Shown piece after piece: positions 47,198 to 56,361 of a stretch of 64,000 bases of DNA. Origin of the DNA: Sphingomonas adhaesiva (lineage in GTDB: Bacteria; Pseudomonadota; Alphaproteobacteria; Sphingomonadales; Sphingomonadaceae). Each line of letters opens with the position of its first letter. Position 1 is the stretch's first letter. The translations under genes and the position numbers were made by a program. The notes under the pieces are model-generated. The model was not told the origin of the DNA and did no database searches. It saw nothing but the letters and a program-made list of their open reading frames with translations. The stretch covers positions 62,001-126,000 of the forward strand of contig NZ_NWVC01000004.1 of the NCBI RefSeq assembly GCF_002374855.1, written 5' to 3'.

Positions 47198-49474
47198 ATG
47201 AAGCAGTCGGCTATCCCGCAGGACGTCACGCATATCGCGCTCGTCGGCAATTTCCTTCCGCGCAAATGCGGTATCGCGACGTTCACCACCGATACCTATA
47301 CCGCGCTCAAGCGGCGCTTCCCGGACATGTCGGTCGACGTCTACGCGATGGACGACCACCCCGGGCGCTACGACTATCCCGACGCCGTCACCGGCACGAT
47401 CCCGCAGCATGACCGCGCCGCCTATCTGGCGACCGCGCGCGCGATCGAGGCGAGCGGCGCGCAGGCGCTTTGGGTGCAGCACGAATACGGCATCTTCGGC
47501 GGGGAAGCGGGCGCGCATATCCTGTCGCTGATCGACCGCGTGTCGATCCCGCTGGTGGTGACGCTGCACACCATCCTCGAAAAGCCGAGCGCGGCCGAGC
47601 GCACCGTTCTGGAAGGGCTGCTGCGCCGCGCGGCGAAGGTCATCGTCATGGCCGAGCGCGGGCGCGAGATCCTGGAGCGCGTCTATGGCGCGAATGCCAA
47701 GGCGATCGCGGTGATCCCGCATGGCGTGCCCGATCGCGCGTTCGTGGAGCCGGATTCGCTCAAGGACCGCTTCGGCTGGACCGGGCATCGCGTGATCCTG
47801 ACGTTCGGGCTGCTGGCGCCGGGCAAGGGGATCGAGACGATGATCGAGGCGATGCCCGCGGTCGTCGAGAAGCACCCGGATGCGATGTACGTCGTGCTCG
47901 GTGCGACGCACCCCAATCTGGTCGCGCACGAAGGCGAGCGGTATCGCGATTCGCTGAAGGAGCAGGCCGACCGGCTGGGCGTGGGCGCCAATGTCGCGTT
48001 CATCGACGCGTTCGTCGATCATGACGACCTGATCGACTATCTCCAGGCGTCCGACATCTATGCCACGCCGTATCTGAACCCGGCGCAGATCACGAGCGGG
48101 ACGCTGAGCTACGCTGTGGGCGTGGGCAAGGCGGTGATTTCCACGCCCTACGTGCACGCGACCGAGATCCTGGCGGACGGGCACGGCGTGCTGGTCGATT
48201 TCCGCGACGCAGCGGCCTTCGCGCGCGAGATCAACGACCTGCTGGGCAGCAAGCGCAACATCGCGCGGCTATCGGCGCGCGCCTATGCCCGCGGGCGGAC
48301 GATGATCTGGTCGCAGATGGCCGAAACCGCGATGGCGGAGATCGTCGGCGGCATCGCGGCGCGGCCCGCGCGGCTGCGCGGTGCGGCCTCGACGCGCAAG
48401 GTGCTTCCCGTAGACCTCACCGCGGTCGAGCGGATGAGCGACGCGACGGGGATGCTCCAGCATTCGATCTTCTCGGTCCCCGATCGTCGCCACGGCTATT
48501 GCATCGACGACAACGCCCGCGCGCTGATGCTGATGAGCGCGGTCGAGGATTGCGACCCGGCGACGCGCGACAAGTGGACCACGGTCTATGCCGCGTTCGT
48601 GCAATATGCTTGGAACCCGGACGCACGGCGGTTCCGCAACTTCATGAACTTCGACCGGACGTGGTGCGAGGATATCGGGTCGGAGGATTCGAACGGCCGT
48701 GCGCTGTGGGCGTTGGGCGTGACCGCGCGCGATGCGCACGAGATGAAGCACCGCGACTGGGCGCAGGCGATGTTCGATTCCACCGCCAGCCTGGCGCTGG
48801 AGCTGGAAAGCCCGCGCGCGCAGGCGTTTGCGATGCTGGGTGCGGCGGCGATGTTGCAGGCGTCGCCCGGCCACCAGCTGGCGTCGCGGATCCTGCGGCG
48901 CTTTCCGGACGAGCATCTGGCGCTGCTGGACGCCGCGCGGCGCCCCGAATGGGGCTGGTTTGAAATCGTGCTGGCCTATGACAACGCCCGCCTGCCGGAG
49001 GCGATGATCCGCGCCGGCGTGGCGCTCGACCGCCGCGACCTGATCGACTGCGGGCTGGATACGCTGGCGTGGATCGTCACCAAGCAGACCGCGCCGGAGG
49101 GCCATTTCCGCGCGGTGGGATCGGAAAGCTTCGGCCGCGTCTATGCCGAGCCGCTGCCCTTCGACCAGCAGCCGCTGGAGGCGCAGGCGACCATCGACGC
49201 GTGCGCCGCGGCGTTCGACGCGACCGGCGACCGTCGCTGGTTCGACGAGGCGAAGCGCGCTTACGACTGGTATCTGGGCGCCAACGACCTCGACCTGCCG
49301 CTCGCCTCGTTGGGGGACGGTGGGTGTTTCGACGGGCTGATGCCCAGCGGGCTGAACCGCAACCAGGGCGCCGAATCGATCCTGGCGCTGCAAATGGCGT
49401 CGTGTGCGATTTCGGGGCTTTCAAAGCGCCTGGGAAAAGTGGCAGGGACACAGGTGCACGAACGGTCGGCGTAA
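47198..49474 (+). CDS. GT4-type glycosyltransferase fused to a helical (alpha/alpha toroid-like) glycoside-processing domain
   Basis: A 758-residue protein with two parts. Residues 1 to about 410 are a GT-B glycosyltransferase: VGNFLPRKCGIATFTTD, WVQHEYGIFGGEAG, VIPHGVPD, TFGLLAPGKGIETMIEAM and a GTLSYAVGVGKAVISTPYVH acceptor/donor region. The C-terminal 340 residues are helical and rich in Trp and Arg (HGYCIDDNARALMLM, WGWFEIVLAYDNARLPEAMI, QPLEAQATIDACAAAFDATG), as in six-hairpin toroid glycosidase-like domains. The ATG has AAGG seven bases upstream. A GH130 gene follows 48 bp later. Together they probably build and trim, or phosphorolyse, a mannose-containing glycan. The sugar specificity is inferred from GH130, not seen. 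Confidence 0.85.
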   Translation: MKQSAIPQDVTHIALVGNFLPRKCGIATFTTDTYTALKRRFPDMSVDVYAMDDHPGRYDYPDAVTGTIPQHDRAAYLATARAIEASGAQALWVQHEYGIFGGEAGAHILSLIDRVSIPLVVTLHTILEKPSAAERTVLEGLLRRAAKVIVMAERGREILERVYGANAKAIAVIPHGVPDRAFVEPDSLKDRFGWTGHRVILTFGLLAPGKGIETMIEAMPAVVEKHPDAMYVVLGATHPNLVAHEGERYRDSLKEQADRLGVGANVAFIDAFVDHDDLIDYLQASDIYATPYLNPAQITSGTLSYAVGVGKAVISTPYVHATEILADGHGVLVDFRDAAAFAREINDLLGSKRNIARLSARAYARGRTMIWSQMAETAMAEIVGGIAARPARLRGAASTRKVLPVDLTAVERMSDATGMLQHSIFSVPDRRHGYCIDDNARALMLMSAVEDCDPATRDKWTTVYAAFVQYAWNPDARRFRNFMNFDRTWCEDIGSEDSNGRALWALGVTARDAHEMKHRDWAQAMFDSTASLALELESPRAQAFAMLGAAAMLQASPGHQLASRILRRFPDEHLALLDAARRPEWGWFEIVLAYDNARLPEAMIRAGVALDRRDLIDCGLDTLAWIVTKQTAPEGHFRAVGSESFGRVYAEPLPFDQQPLEAQATIDACAAAFDATGDRRWFDEAKRAYDWYLGANDLDLPLASLGDGGCFDGLMPSGLNRNQGAESILALQMASCAISGLSKRLGKVAGTQVHERSA

Positions 49475-49522
49475 CGCCGGCTGCGCGCGCAAGCGTTACG
49501 TCCATAACGACGAGGCTGGTCC

Positions 49523-50806
49523 TTGAAGCTGTTCAACCATCGGCTGCGTCTGCATGCCGATCCGTCGCGAGTGGTGGTCCGACCCTTTCATATCGGGTGG
49601 ATGGCGCCGCAGAATGGCGGCCCCAGCCGGTCGCAACGGCTCATCAGCGAAGTGGTCAGCATGTCGCCGCAGGAAGCGCGCGACCAGCTGGAACTGGTGC
49701 TCAAGGATTTCGAGGCGCGCCACTGGCAGACGCGCCGCGTGTTCATGACCCGCTACGACGAGATCGCATCGGCGCACGGGCTGGACGGCAGCCGCATCTC
49801 CGATGAGAAGCGGCAACTGATCGGCGCCTATTTCTGCCACGAATACAGCTACGCCGCCGCCGCGCTGATGAACCCCAGCGTGGTGCCGCATCCGGACCAG
49901 AGCGGGATGGAGGATGGCGCGCAGCGCATCCTGATGTCGCTGCGCGCGGTGGGGGAGGGGCATATCTCCTCGGTCGCGTTCCGCGAAGGCATCATCACCA
50001 GCGACAACGAGTTGAAGCTGGCGCCCGAGCCGCCGTTCGCCACCGCCACCGACGCGGTCGGCAGCGACGAGGAACAGATGCCGAGCGGCCCGGTGACTGT
50101 CTATCGTCACCGCGACAGTACGCTGTCGGGCACGGTGATCTTCCCGATCACCGAGGCGCAGTCGAAGGGGCTGGAGGATCTGCGGCTGGTGCAGTTCCAC
50201 CATGACGACGGCAGCGTCGAATGGCTGGGCACCTATACCGCCTATAACGGCAGCGCGATCCAGTCGGAGCTGCTGCGGACCAAGGATTTCCGCGCCTTCG
50301 ATCTGGTGCCGATGACCGGCAGCGCCTCGCGCAACAAGGGGATCGCGCTGTTCCCGCGCAAGGTCGGCGACCAGTATATGGCGATCGGCCGGCAGGACGG
50401 CGAGAATCTGTACCTGCTCAAGACCGACGATCTGACGGTGTGGGACGGGGGCGAGCTGATCCTGAAGCCCGTGTTCCCGTGGGAGTTCGTGCAGATCGGC
50501 AATTGCGGCCCGCCGATCGAGATCGACGAGGGCTGGCTGCTGCTGACGCACGGCGTCGGCGCGATGCGCAAATATTCGATCGGCGCGGTGCTGCTGGACA
50601 AGGACAATCCGGCGCGGGTGCTGGGCCGCACGCGCTCGCCGATCCTGGCGGCGGCAGACCAGGACCGCGAAGGCTATGTCCCCAACGTCGTCTACACCTG
50701 CGGCGCGATGAAGCACGGCGACAAACTGTTCATGCCCTATGGCATCGCCGACAGCTCGGTCGGCTTCGCGTTCGTGTCTATCGCGGAGCTGCTGTCGAAG
50801 ATGTAA
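49523..50806 (+). CDS. GH130-family glycosidase/mannoside phosphorylase
   Basis: A 427-residue enzyme of the GH130 (former DUF377) five-bladed propeller family, whose members hydrolyse or phosphorolyse beta-mannosides. Visible family elements are RPFHIGWMAPQNGGPSRSQR, a long helical insert, EDLRLVQFHHDDGSVEWLGT with an acidic catalytic region, SRNKGIALFPRKVGDQYMAI, and late IEIDEGWLLLTHGVGAMRKY. The start is a TTG at 49523 with GAGG about seven bases upstream; the next Met is 26 residues in and inside the conserved region. It is cotranscribed with the glycosyltransferase. Its 3' end overlaps the convergent gene by 29 bp. Confidence 0.85.
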   Translation: MKLFNHRLRLHADPSRVVVRPFHIGWMAPQNGGPSRSQRLISEVVSMSPQEARDQLELVLKDFEARHWQTRRVFMTRYDEIASAHGLDGSRISDEKRQLIGAYFCHEYSYAAAALMNPSVVPHPDQSGMEDGAQRILMSLRAVGEGHISSVAFREGIITSDNELKLAPEPPFATATDAVGSDEEQMPSGPVTVYRHRDSTLSGTVIFPITEAQSKGLEDLRLVQFHHDDGSVEWLGTYTAYNGSAIQSELLRTKDFRAFDLVPMTGSASRNKGIALFPRKVGDQYMAIGRQDGENLYLLKTDDLTVWDGGELILKPVFPWEFVQIGNCGPPIEIDEGWLLLTHGVGAMRKYSIGAVLLDKDNPARVLGRTRSPILAAADQDREGYVPNVVYTCGAMKHGDKLFMPYGIADSSVGFAFVSIAELLSKM

Positions 50807-52088
50807 GCCCGGGCAGCACGGCGGGGTCGATCGTCTCCAGCGCGGGCGCCTGATCGTCGACGCGCAGCCCCGCCCGCCCCGCCACCGCGGCGGACAGCGC
50901 GACCGCGCGTAGCGCGCCCGCGGGCTGGCGCCGCGCGAGCGGGTCGGCTGCGTCGACATCGCCTGCGGCGGCCAGCAGCTGGATAAGGTAGAACCGGCGG
51001 CCGGTATCCCCCGGACGTTCGTGGTCGCGATAGGACGGCAGCGCGGTGGCGGCCTCGCGCAGCAGCAGGCGTGCGGCGGCGGGGTCGCCGGCATGCAGCC
51101 GGTCGCGCGTGATCTGAATCGCGGTGTCGATCAACAGGAACGGCGTGGCGGTTTCGCGACGCGCACGGGCGAGCGCGGCGTCGGCGCGACCGGCCGCGAG
51201 CGAGAGCGCAACCGCGGTTTCGGCATCGAGGCCGGCGGGGCACAGTCGGCGGAACAGCGGCGTGGTGCCGATGCGGTCGAGGAACGTGCCGATCGCGGGC
51301 GCAGGGGCGCCGACATGGCCGAGCTCCGTGAGCGCCAGGCCGCCGATCGGGCCGAACCAGCCGAAGCAATCGTCCGCCAGTTCGGGCGGGGTCGTGGCCA
51401 GCGTGTCGAAGACCGCCACGGCCGCGTCCACGTCGTTCACGGCCAGCATCAGCCGGATCGCCGCGGCCTTGTCGTCGAAGGTGCGCGCGGCGCGGGCGGC
51501 GGCCAGCGCGGCGGCGCGGTCGCCCAGCCGGTAGCGCGCCTGCGGCGTCGCCAGCAGGTCGGCGATCACCGGGTCGGGCCGGCGCGCCTGTTCGGCGGCG
51601 ATGAAGCGCAGCGTGTCCGCATCGCCATATTCGCGCACCAGCATCGCCAGCACGCCGCGCCGCACCCCGGCATCGCGCAGCCGCGGCACCACGCCGCGCA
51701 GCACTTCGGCGTCGGGCAGGCCGGTCCAATGGTGGTCGCGATCCAGCAGGCAGGCGCGCGCCCAGTCGTCGGCCGCATCGGCGGGTGCGCGGTCGCAGCG
51801 CGCATCGGGGAAGGCGGTGCGCAGCGGGACATAGCGCGGCGGTGCGGGGCGCGTGCCGGGCGGTATCTCGTCCGTGCCGCCATCGGTCATCGCGCGGGCG
51901 GCGCGCAGCCCGGCGTCGGGGTGCCCCGACCAGCGCAGGCTGCGCGACACCGCGCGCAGCACCGCATCGCGGGGGTAGCCGGGCGGAAGCGTCAGCGCCT
52001 CATCGACCGCCGCATCGGCGGGCGCGGCGTCGGGGGGCGGCGCGGCGCCGAGCAGCGCCAGCGCCGCCAGCACCGCGCGCCACGTCAC
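50778..52088 (-). CDS. Exported helical-repeat protein of unknown function (TPR-like)
   Basis: A 436-residue protein with a signal-like N-terminus (TWRAVLAALALLGAAPPPDA). It is otherwise rich in Ala, Arg, Asp and Leu, in helix-turn-helix patterns such as YRLGDRAAALAAARAARTFD and AAIRLMLAVNDVDAAVAVFD that resemble TPR/SEL1 solenoids. The start is GTG at 52088, overlapping the OPT transporter stop as GTGA, so it is translated with the transporter. I do not recognise a named family. A partner role for the transporter is a guess from coupling only. Confidence 0.7.
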   Translation of the reverse strand: MTWRAVLAALALLGAAPPPDAAPADAAVDEALTLPPGYPRDAVLRAVSRSLRWSGHPDAGLRAARAMTDGGTDEIPPGTRPAPPRYVPLRTAFPDARCDRAPADAADDWARACLLDRDHHWTGLPDAEVLRGVVPRLRDAGVRRGVLAMLVREYGDADTLRFIAAEQARRPDPVIADLLATPQARYRLGDRAAALAAARAARTFDDKAAAIRLMLAVNDVDAAVAVFDTLATTPPELADDCFGWFGPIGGLALTELGHVGAPAPAIGTFLDRIGTTPLFRRLCPAGLDAETAVALSLAAGRADAALARARRETATPFLLIDTAIQITRDRLHAGDPAAARLLLREAATALPSYRDHERPGDTGRRFYLIQLLAAAGDVDAADPLARRQPAGALRAVALSAAVAGRAGLRVDDQAPALETIDPAVLPGLTSSTAAPR

Positions 52089-54046
52089 GCCGCCAGCCGC
52101 CGCGTGCCGTGGTAGAGCCACGCGGCGACCGCCGCGAACAGCAGCGTGCCGGCGACCAGCGCCGGCGTCTCGAACCCGTCGACCAGCGCCAGCGGGGCGT
52201 CGTTGCCCGCTTCGTAGACGATGCCGGCGAAGACCACGTTCCACAGGCTTTCGCCCACGATCATCCCCGTCGCGGTCAGCACGCCCAGCCGCTTGACGCC
52301 CTCCACATCCGCGCGGCCGTCCGCCCAGCGGTCGTAGAAATGGCCGATCACGGTACCGACGACGACGGTCAGCGTCGCGGACATCGGCAGATAGATGCCC
52401 AGCCCGACGCCCAGCGGGGGCAGCCGCATCCGGCCCATCCTCCCCAGCAGTTCGTCGACCGCGATGATCCCGGCGCCGACCGCGGCGCCCCAGCCGATCA
52501 TCGTCCAGTTGAGGTCGCCGCCCAGCACCCCCTGCGCCAGTGCGGAGATCAGCGCGGCCTGCGGCGCGGCCAGCGCGTTGGGGCCGGCGCCGGGCATCCC
52601 CGCGAACCCGAACGAGGTGTAGAGCAGTTGCAGCACCGGCGGCACCACCAGCGAACCGAAGCCGACGCCGATCACCAGCGCGACCTGCTGCTTCCACGGC
52701 GTCGCGCCGACCAGCTGCCCGGTCTTCAGATCCTGCAGATTGTCGTTGGAGATGGTCGCCACGCCAAAGACGATGCCGGTGACGATCAGCGCATAGGCGA
52801 CCAGCGCCGATGTTTCCTGCGCGCCGCCGCCGCGCCCGAACCAGCCGACCAGCATCAGCGAGGCGGCGATGACCGAGAGGATGCCGATCCCCGACACCGG
52901 CGAATTGGACGCGCCGATCAACCCGGCCATATAGCCGCACACCGCCGCGATCACGAGGCCGACGACCAGCACGAACAACAGGCTGGCCGCGATCAGCAGC
53001 CAGGCGCTGCCCGCCAGCGGCCCGCCCGCGAGTACGCCGTGGAGGAGCAGCGCGATCGGCACCAGCACCGCCAGCGTGCCGCCCGCGATCGCGGCGAACG
53101 GCAGGTCGCGTTCCTCCAGCGCGACGCCCGCACCGCGTGCGCCGCGCGATGCCGCCAGCGACGCGCGCAGCCCGCCCGCGACCGGCCCGGCGATGCGGAT
53201 CAGCGTCCAGATCGCCGCGACGCCGATCACCCCGGCCCCGAAGAAGCGCACGTCGTTGCGGAACACGGTGTTGGCCCATTGCGCGACGTCGCCCGCCTGC
53301 GGCGCGGCGGCGGTCAGGATCGGCAGGACGATCCACCAGCCGATCGCGACGCCCGCAAGGATCGCCAGCCCAGCCGACAGCCCGATCAGGTGCCCAGCGC
53401 CCAGCAGCGCGAACGACAGCCCGCCGACCACCCCGGTCGCGCCCGCGCCGACGCGGAAGAAGGTGGCGGCCTCCGCCGCGATCAGCTTCGTCTGGGTGAG
53501 GATCGCGAAGCCGGCGGAGGCGAGCGTGCTGGCGAGGATCGCGGACATGCCCTTCACGCTTTCCGCCCCGCCGTGGCGGCTTTCCTCGCCGACCTTCAGC
53601 ACCTCGGCCGCGGCGCGCCCCTCGGGATAGGGCAGGTCGGTGTCGACCACCAGGGCGCGGCGCAGCGGCACGGAGAACATCACCCCCAGCACGCCGCCGG
53701 TGGCGGTGACCGCGGCGGTGGTGAGGAACGGGAACCCCTGCCAGTAACCGACCATCACCAGCCCGGGCAGGACAAAGATGATCGCCGCCAGCGTCCCCGC
53801 CGCCGACGCCACCGTCTGGACGATGTTGTTTTCGAGGATCGAGGAGCCGCGGAAGGCACGCAGCACCGCCATCGAGATCACCGCGGCGGGGATCGAGGTG
53901 GCGAAGGTCAGCCCGATCTTCAGCCCCAGATAGACGTTGGCGGCGGTGAACAGCAGCGTGATCGCGCCGCCCAGCAGGATGCCGCGCAGCGTCAGTTCGG
54001 CGACGGGGGTGGGTGCGGGAGCGGCGGGTGATGCGGGTCCGGTCAT
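52085..54046 (-). CDS. OPT-family oligopeptide/metal-chelate transporter
   Basis: A 653-residue polytopic inner-membrane protein with about 14 hydrophobic segments. Landmarks of the prokaryotic OPT family are LTLRGILLGGAITLLFTAAN, VYLGLKIGLTFATSIPAAVI, SSILENNIVQTVASAAG, PYPEGRAAAEVLK and GVATISNDNLQDLKTGQLVG. These transporters move peptides or metal-siderophore chelates with protons. The ATG at 54046 starts the family-like N-terminus; the ribosome site is weak. The upstream 490 bp carry hairpins and a leftward terminator. It is coupled to the helical-repeat gene downstream. Confidence 0.93.
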   Translation of the reverse strand: MTGPASPAAPAPTPVAELTLRGILLGGAITLLFTAANVYLGLKIGLTFATSIPAAVISMAVLRAFRGSSILENNIVQTVASAAGTLAAIIFVLPGLVMVGYWQGFPFLTTAAVTATGGVLGVMFSVPLRRALVVDTDLPYPEGRAAAEVLKVGEESRHGGAESVKGMSAILASTLASAGFAILTQTKLIAAEAATFFRVGAGATGVVGGLSFALLGAGHLIGLSAGLAILAGVAIGWWIVLPILTAAAPQAGDVAQWANTVFRNDVRFFGAGVIGVAAIWTLIRIAGPVAGGLRASLAASRGARGAGVALEERDLPFAAIAGGTLAVLVPIALLLHGVLAGGPLAGSAWLLIAASLLFVLVVGLVIAAVCGYMAGLIGASNSPVSGIGILSVIAASLMLVGWFGRGGGAQETSALVAYALIVTGIVFGVATISNDNLQDLKTGQLVGATPWKQQVALVIGVGFGSLVVPPVLQLLYTSFGFAGMPGAGPNALAAPQAALISALAQGVLGGDLNWTMIGWGAAVGAGIIAVDELLGRMGRMRLPPLGVGLGIYLPMSATLTVVVGTVIGHFYDRWADGRADVEGVKRLGVLTATGMIVGESLWNVVFAGIVYEAGNDAPLALVDGFETPALVAGTLLFAAVAAWLYHGTRRLAA

Positions 54047-54533
54047 TGCGCTACCGTGGCATAGCCGCGCCGCGTCCACCAGCGGGGGCGGCACGCTGGC
54101 GCGCTATGATGCAGCGGACGGACCCGTGGCACCCAGGGTCGTGCTCGCCGGTGCACGCATAAGGGCCGGGCGGGCAACGGTGGAATGGTGCGTCTGTCGC
54201 GTACGCGGGGGGAGCGCGGCCATGTCGCTCCCCCGGTCGGCTGCCGGTCCTACCGGCGACATCCTGCTCCTGCGCGCGTTGTTTTTTGGGGTGCGGCAGC
54301 GATCATGTACCGCATTCGCAAGCCAAAAAAAAGCCGGGCAGAAGCCCGGCTGTAAAAGTTTTTAGGAGAGGATGCCTGAAAGGCACGGCTTTTGTGCATC
54401 GCAACACACAATTGTGCAAGTGCAATGTGATTCGCGTGCGGTTGCAAAAAATGCATTCGCTGGCGAGTCGCGTCTCGCTCGACATCAGCCACGGCAGACC
54501 GTAATCGCGGCCGGCGAGTTCGGGGGACAGGCG
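54047..54533. other. Structured 490-bp intergenic region between divergent OPT and homoserine dehydrogenase genes
   Basis: I see no convincing gene here. It holds a perfect 9-bp stem (GGGGGAGCG 54208-54216 with CGCTCCCCC 54226-54234), a 6-bp stem (GCCGGT-CCT-ACCGGC, 54243-54257), the leftward terminator at 54325-54350, and A+T-richer DNA with the palindrome CACAATTGTG near 54407. The homoserine dehydrogenase frame stays open back to 54372, but the protein family begins at 54534. Promoters for both flanking genes must lie here, and a small RNA is possible. Confidence 0.5.
54325..54350 (-). terminator. Rho-independent terminator reading leftward
   Basis: On the minus strand a perfect 7-bp stem, GCCGGGC, loop TTCT, GCCCGGC, is followed immediately by eight T residues. 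This is a canonical terminator for leftward transcription. No protein gene lies just upstream of it in that direction, since the homoserine dehydrogenase gene runs the other way. It therefore ends either a small RNA from about 54360-54500 or stray antisense transcription. Confidence 0.8.
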
Positions 54534-55820
54534 ATGGCGGACGTGTTGCGGGTGGCATTGGCGGGGCTGGGCACCGTCGGCGGCGGGGTGATCCGCGTGC
54601 TGGACGAGAACCGCGAGCTGATCGCGCGCCGCGCCGGCCGCCCGATCGAGGTCGTCGCCGTGTCCGCGCGCGACCGGTTGAAGAACCGCGGGGTCGACCT
54701 GTCGCGCTTCGCCTGGGTCGACGATACCGCGACGCTGGCGGACGTGGAGGCGGACGTGATCGTCGAGCTGATCGGCGGATCGGACGGCCCGGCCCTGGCG
54801 CTGGCGCGGCGCACGCTGGCGGCGGGCAAGGGGCTGGTCACCGCGAACAAGGCGATGCTGGCGCACCATGGCCTGGACCTGGCGCGCGCCGCCGAGGAAG
54901 CGGGCACCGCGCTGAAGTTCGAGGCGGCGGTGGCCGGCGGCATCCCGGTCATCAAGGGGCTGCGGGAGGGCGCGGCGGCCAATGCGATCGGGCGCGTCTA
55001 CGGCATCCTCAACGGCACGTGCAATTTCATCCTGTCGAAGATGGAGAGTGAAGGCCGCGACTTTGCGGAGGTGCTGGCCGAGGCGCAGGCGCTGGGCTTC
55101 GCAGAGGCCGATCCGTCGTTCGACATCGACGGCGTCGACGCCGCGCACAAATTGTCGATCCTGGCCAGCCTGGCGTTCGGCACCGCGCCGGCGTTCGACG
55201 CGGTCGAGATCAGCGGCATCCGCCACCTGCTGGCGGCGGACATCGCGGAGGCGGCGGCGCTGGGCTATCGCGTCCGCCTGATCGGCGTGGCGGAGGCCGG
55301 GGCGTCCGGGCTGTTCCAGCGTGTCCATGCGCATCTGGTCCCCAGCGACCATCCACTGGCGCATGTCACCGGCGCGACCAACGCGGTCGTCGCGGAGGGC
55401 AATTTCGTCGGCCGGCTGCTGTTCCAGGGCGCCGGCGCGGGCGCGGGGCCGACCGCCAGCGCGGTGGTCGCCGACCTGATCGACATCGCGCGCGGCGAAT
55501 TCGGCCCGGCCTATGCGATGCCCGCCGATGCGCTGGCGACGACCGCGGCGGCCGACAGCGGCGAACGGCGCGGGCGCGCCTATCTGCGCTTCTCGGTCGC
55601 GGATCGCGTCGGCGTGCTGGCCGAAATCGCCGCGGCGATGCGCGACGCGGGCGTGTCGATCGAAAGCCTGATCCAGCGCGGTGCGTCCGCGGAGGGCAGC
55701 GTGCTGGTCGCGATCGTCACGCACGAGGGGCCGGAACGCTGCGTCGAACATGCGCTGGAGCGGTTGCGCGGATCGCAGAGCCTGACCGGCGAGCCGCTGT
55801 GGATGCACATCCTGGCGTAG
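54534..55820 (+). CDS. hom: Homoserine dehydrogenase
   Basis: Reduces aspartate semialdehyde to homoserine in threonine and methionine synthesis. The 428 residues comprise an NAD(P)-binding domain (RVALAGLGTVGGGVIRVL), the catalytic domain (GLVTANKAMLAHHG; KFEAAVAGGIPVIKGLREG; ILNGTCNFILSKM; ADPSFDIDGVDAAHKLSILA with the substrate-binding Asp and Lys) and a C-terminal ACT domain (YLRFSVADRVGVLAEIAAAM) for threonine feedback. The ATG at 54534 follows GGGGGA and places the nucleotide-binding motif at the N-terminus as usual. Confidence 0.96.
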   Translation: MADVLRVALAGLGTVGGGVIRVLDENRELIARRAGRPIEVVAVSARDRLKNRGVDLSRFAWVDDTATLADVEADVIVELIGGSDGPALALARRTLAAGKGLVTANKAMLAHHGLDLARAAEEAGTALKFEAAVAGGIPVIKGLREGAAANAIGRVYGILNGTCNFILSKMESEGRDFAEVLAEAQALGFAEADPSFDIDGVDAAHKLSILASLAFGTAPAFDAVEISGIRHLLAADIAEAAALGYRVRLIGVAEAGASGLFQRVHAHLVPSDHPLAHVTGATNAVVAEGNFVGRLLFQGAGAGAGPTASAVVADLIDIARGEFGPAYAMPADALATTAAADSGERRGRAYLRFSVADRVGVLAEIAAAMRDAGVSIESLIQRGASAEGSVLVAIVTHEGPERCVEHALERLRGSQSLTGEPLWMHILA

Positions 55821-55826
55821 TGCGTA

Positions 55827-56330
55827 CTAGGGGCTGACGCGCCCGGCCAGCGACGGTTCGGTGAGGTCGATCGGCACGCGCTCGCCCTTCGCCGCCTTCG
55901 CGTGCGGGCGGAAGGCGCGGGCGACGCCGCCGATCACGTCGCCGACCAGCATTCCGGCGCTGGTCCCTTCCCCGTTGCGTTCGCAGCAGCTGCCCGGCGC
56001 GACCAGTTTCTGGACGCCGCGGATCGCCGCGGTGCCCATGCCGAGCAGGTCGATCCCCACCTGGCACCCGCGGGCCACCGAGGCGCACGGCGCGCCTTCC
56101 GCCGCCAGCGCACCCATGCCGTCGGCGTTGCGGTTGACCGGCTGCGGCAGCGACGAGGGCGCCTCGTCCGGCAGCGGCAGCTTCTGGTCGGGGAGAGGAT
56201 CGGCGCACACGACGATCTCGTCCGGGGCACGGCCGCGCTTGCAGGCCTGATGCGCGACGGGCACCAGCACCGAGAAACGCGCGGGGACGTCCGCCGGGGC
56301 GGCCTGGAGCAGCAACAGGGCAGCGATCAT
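55827..56330 (-). CDS. Small secreted protein of unknown function
   Basis: A 167-residue protein with a short hydrophobic N-terminus (MIAALLLLQAAPADVPA) that may serve as a signal peptide. Several cysteines follow (HQACKRGRAPDEIVVCADP; PGSCCERNGEG), suggesting disulfides in the periplasm. The middle is Pro-rich and a Gly-rich stretch (GTSAGMLVGDVIGGVARAF) follows. I do not recognise a family. Its 3' end is six bases from the convergent homoserine dehydrogenase stop. It lies 31 bp downstream of the DUF486 gene on the same strand. Confidence 0.65.
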   Translation of the reverse strand: MIAALLLLQAAPADVPARFSVLVPVAHQACKRGRAPDEIVVCADPLPDQKLPLPDEAPSSLPQPVNRNADGMGALAAEGAPCASVARGCQVGIDLLGMGTAAIRGVQKLVAPGSCCERNGEGTSAGMLVGDVIGGVARAFRPHAKAAKGERVPIDLTEPSLAGRVSP

Positions 56331-56361
56331 GCGCGCAGCGTGGGCGCCCGCGCTGCGATCG

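Noticed and set aside
54372..54533. N-terminal extension of homoserine dehydrogenase from the ATG at 54372
   Set aside because: The family's nucleotide-binding motif starts within ten residues of the ATG at 54534, which has its own GGGGGA. The extension has no family pattern, and its AGGAG is only three bases from the ATG.
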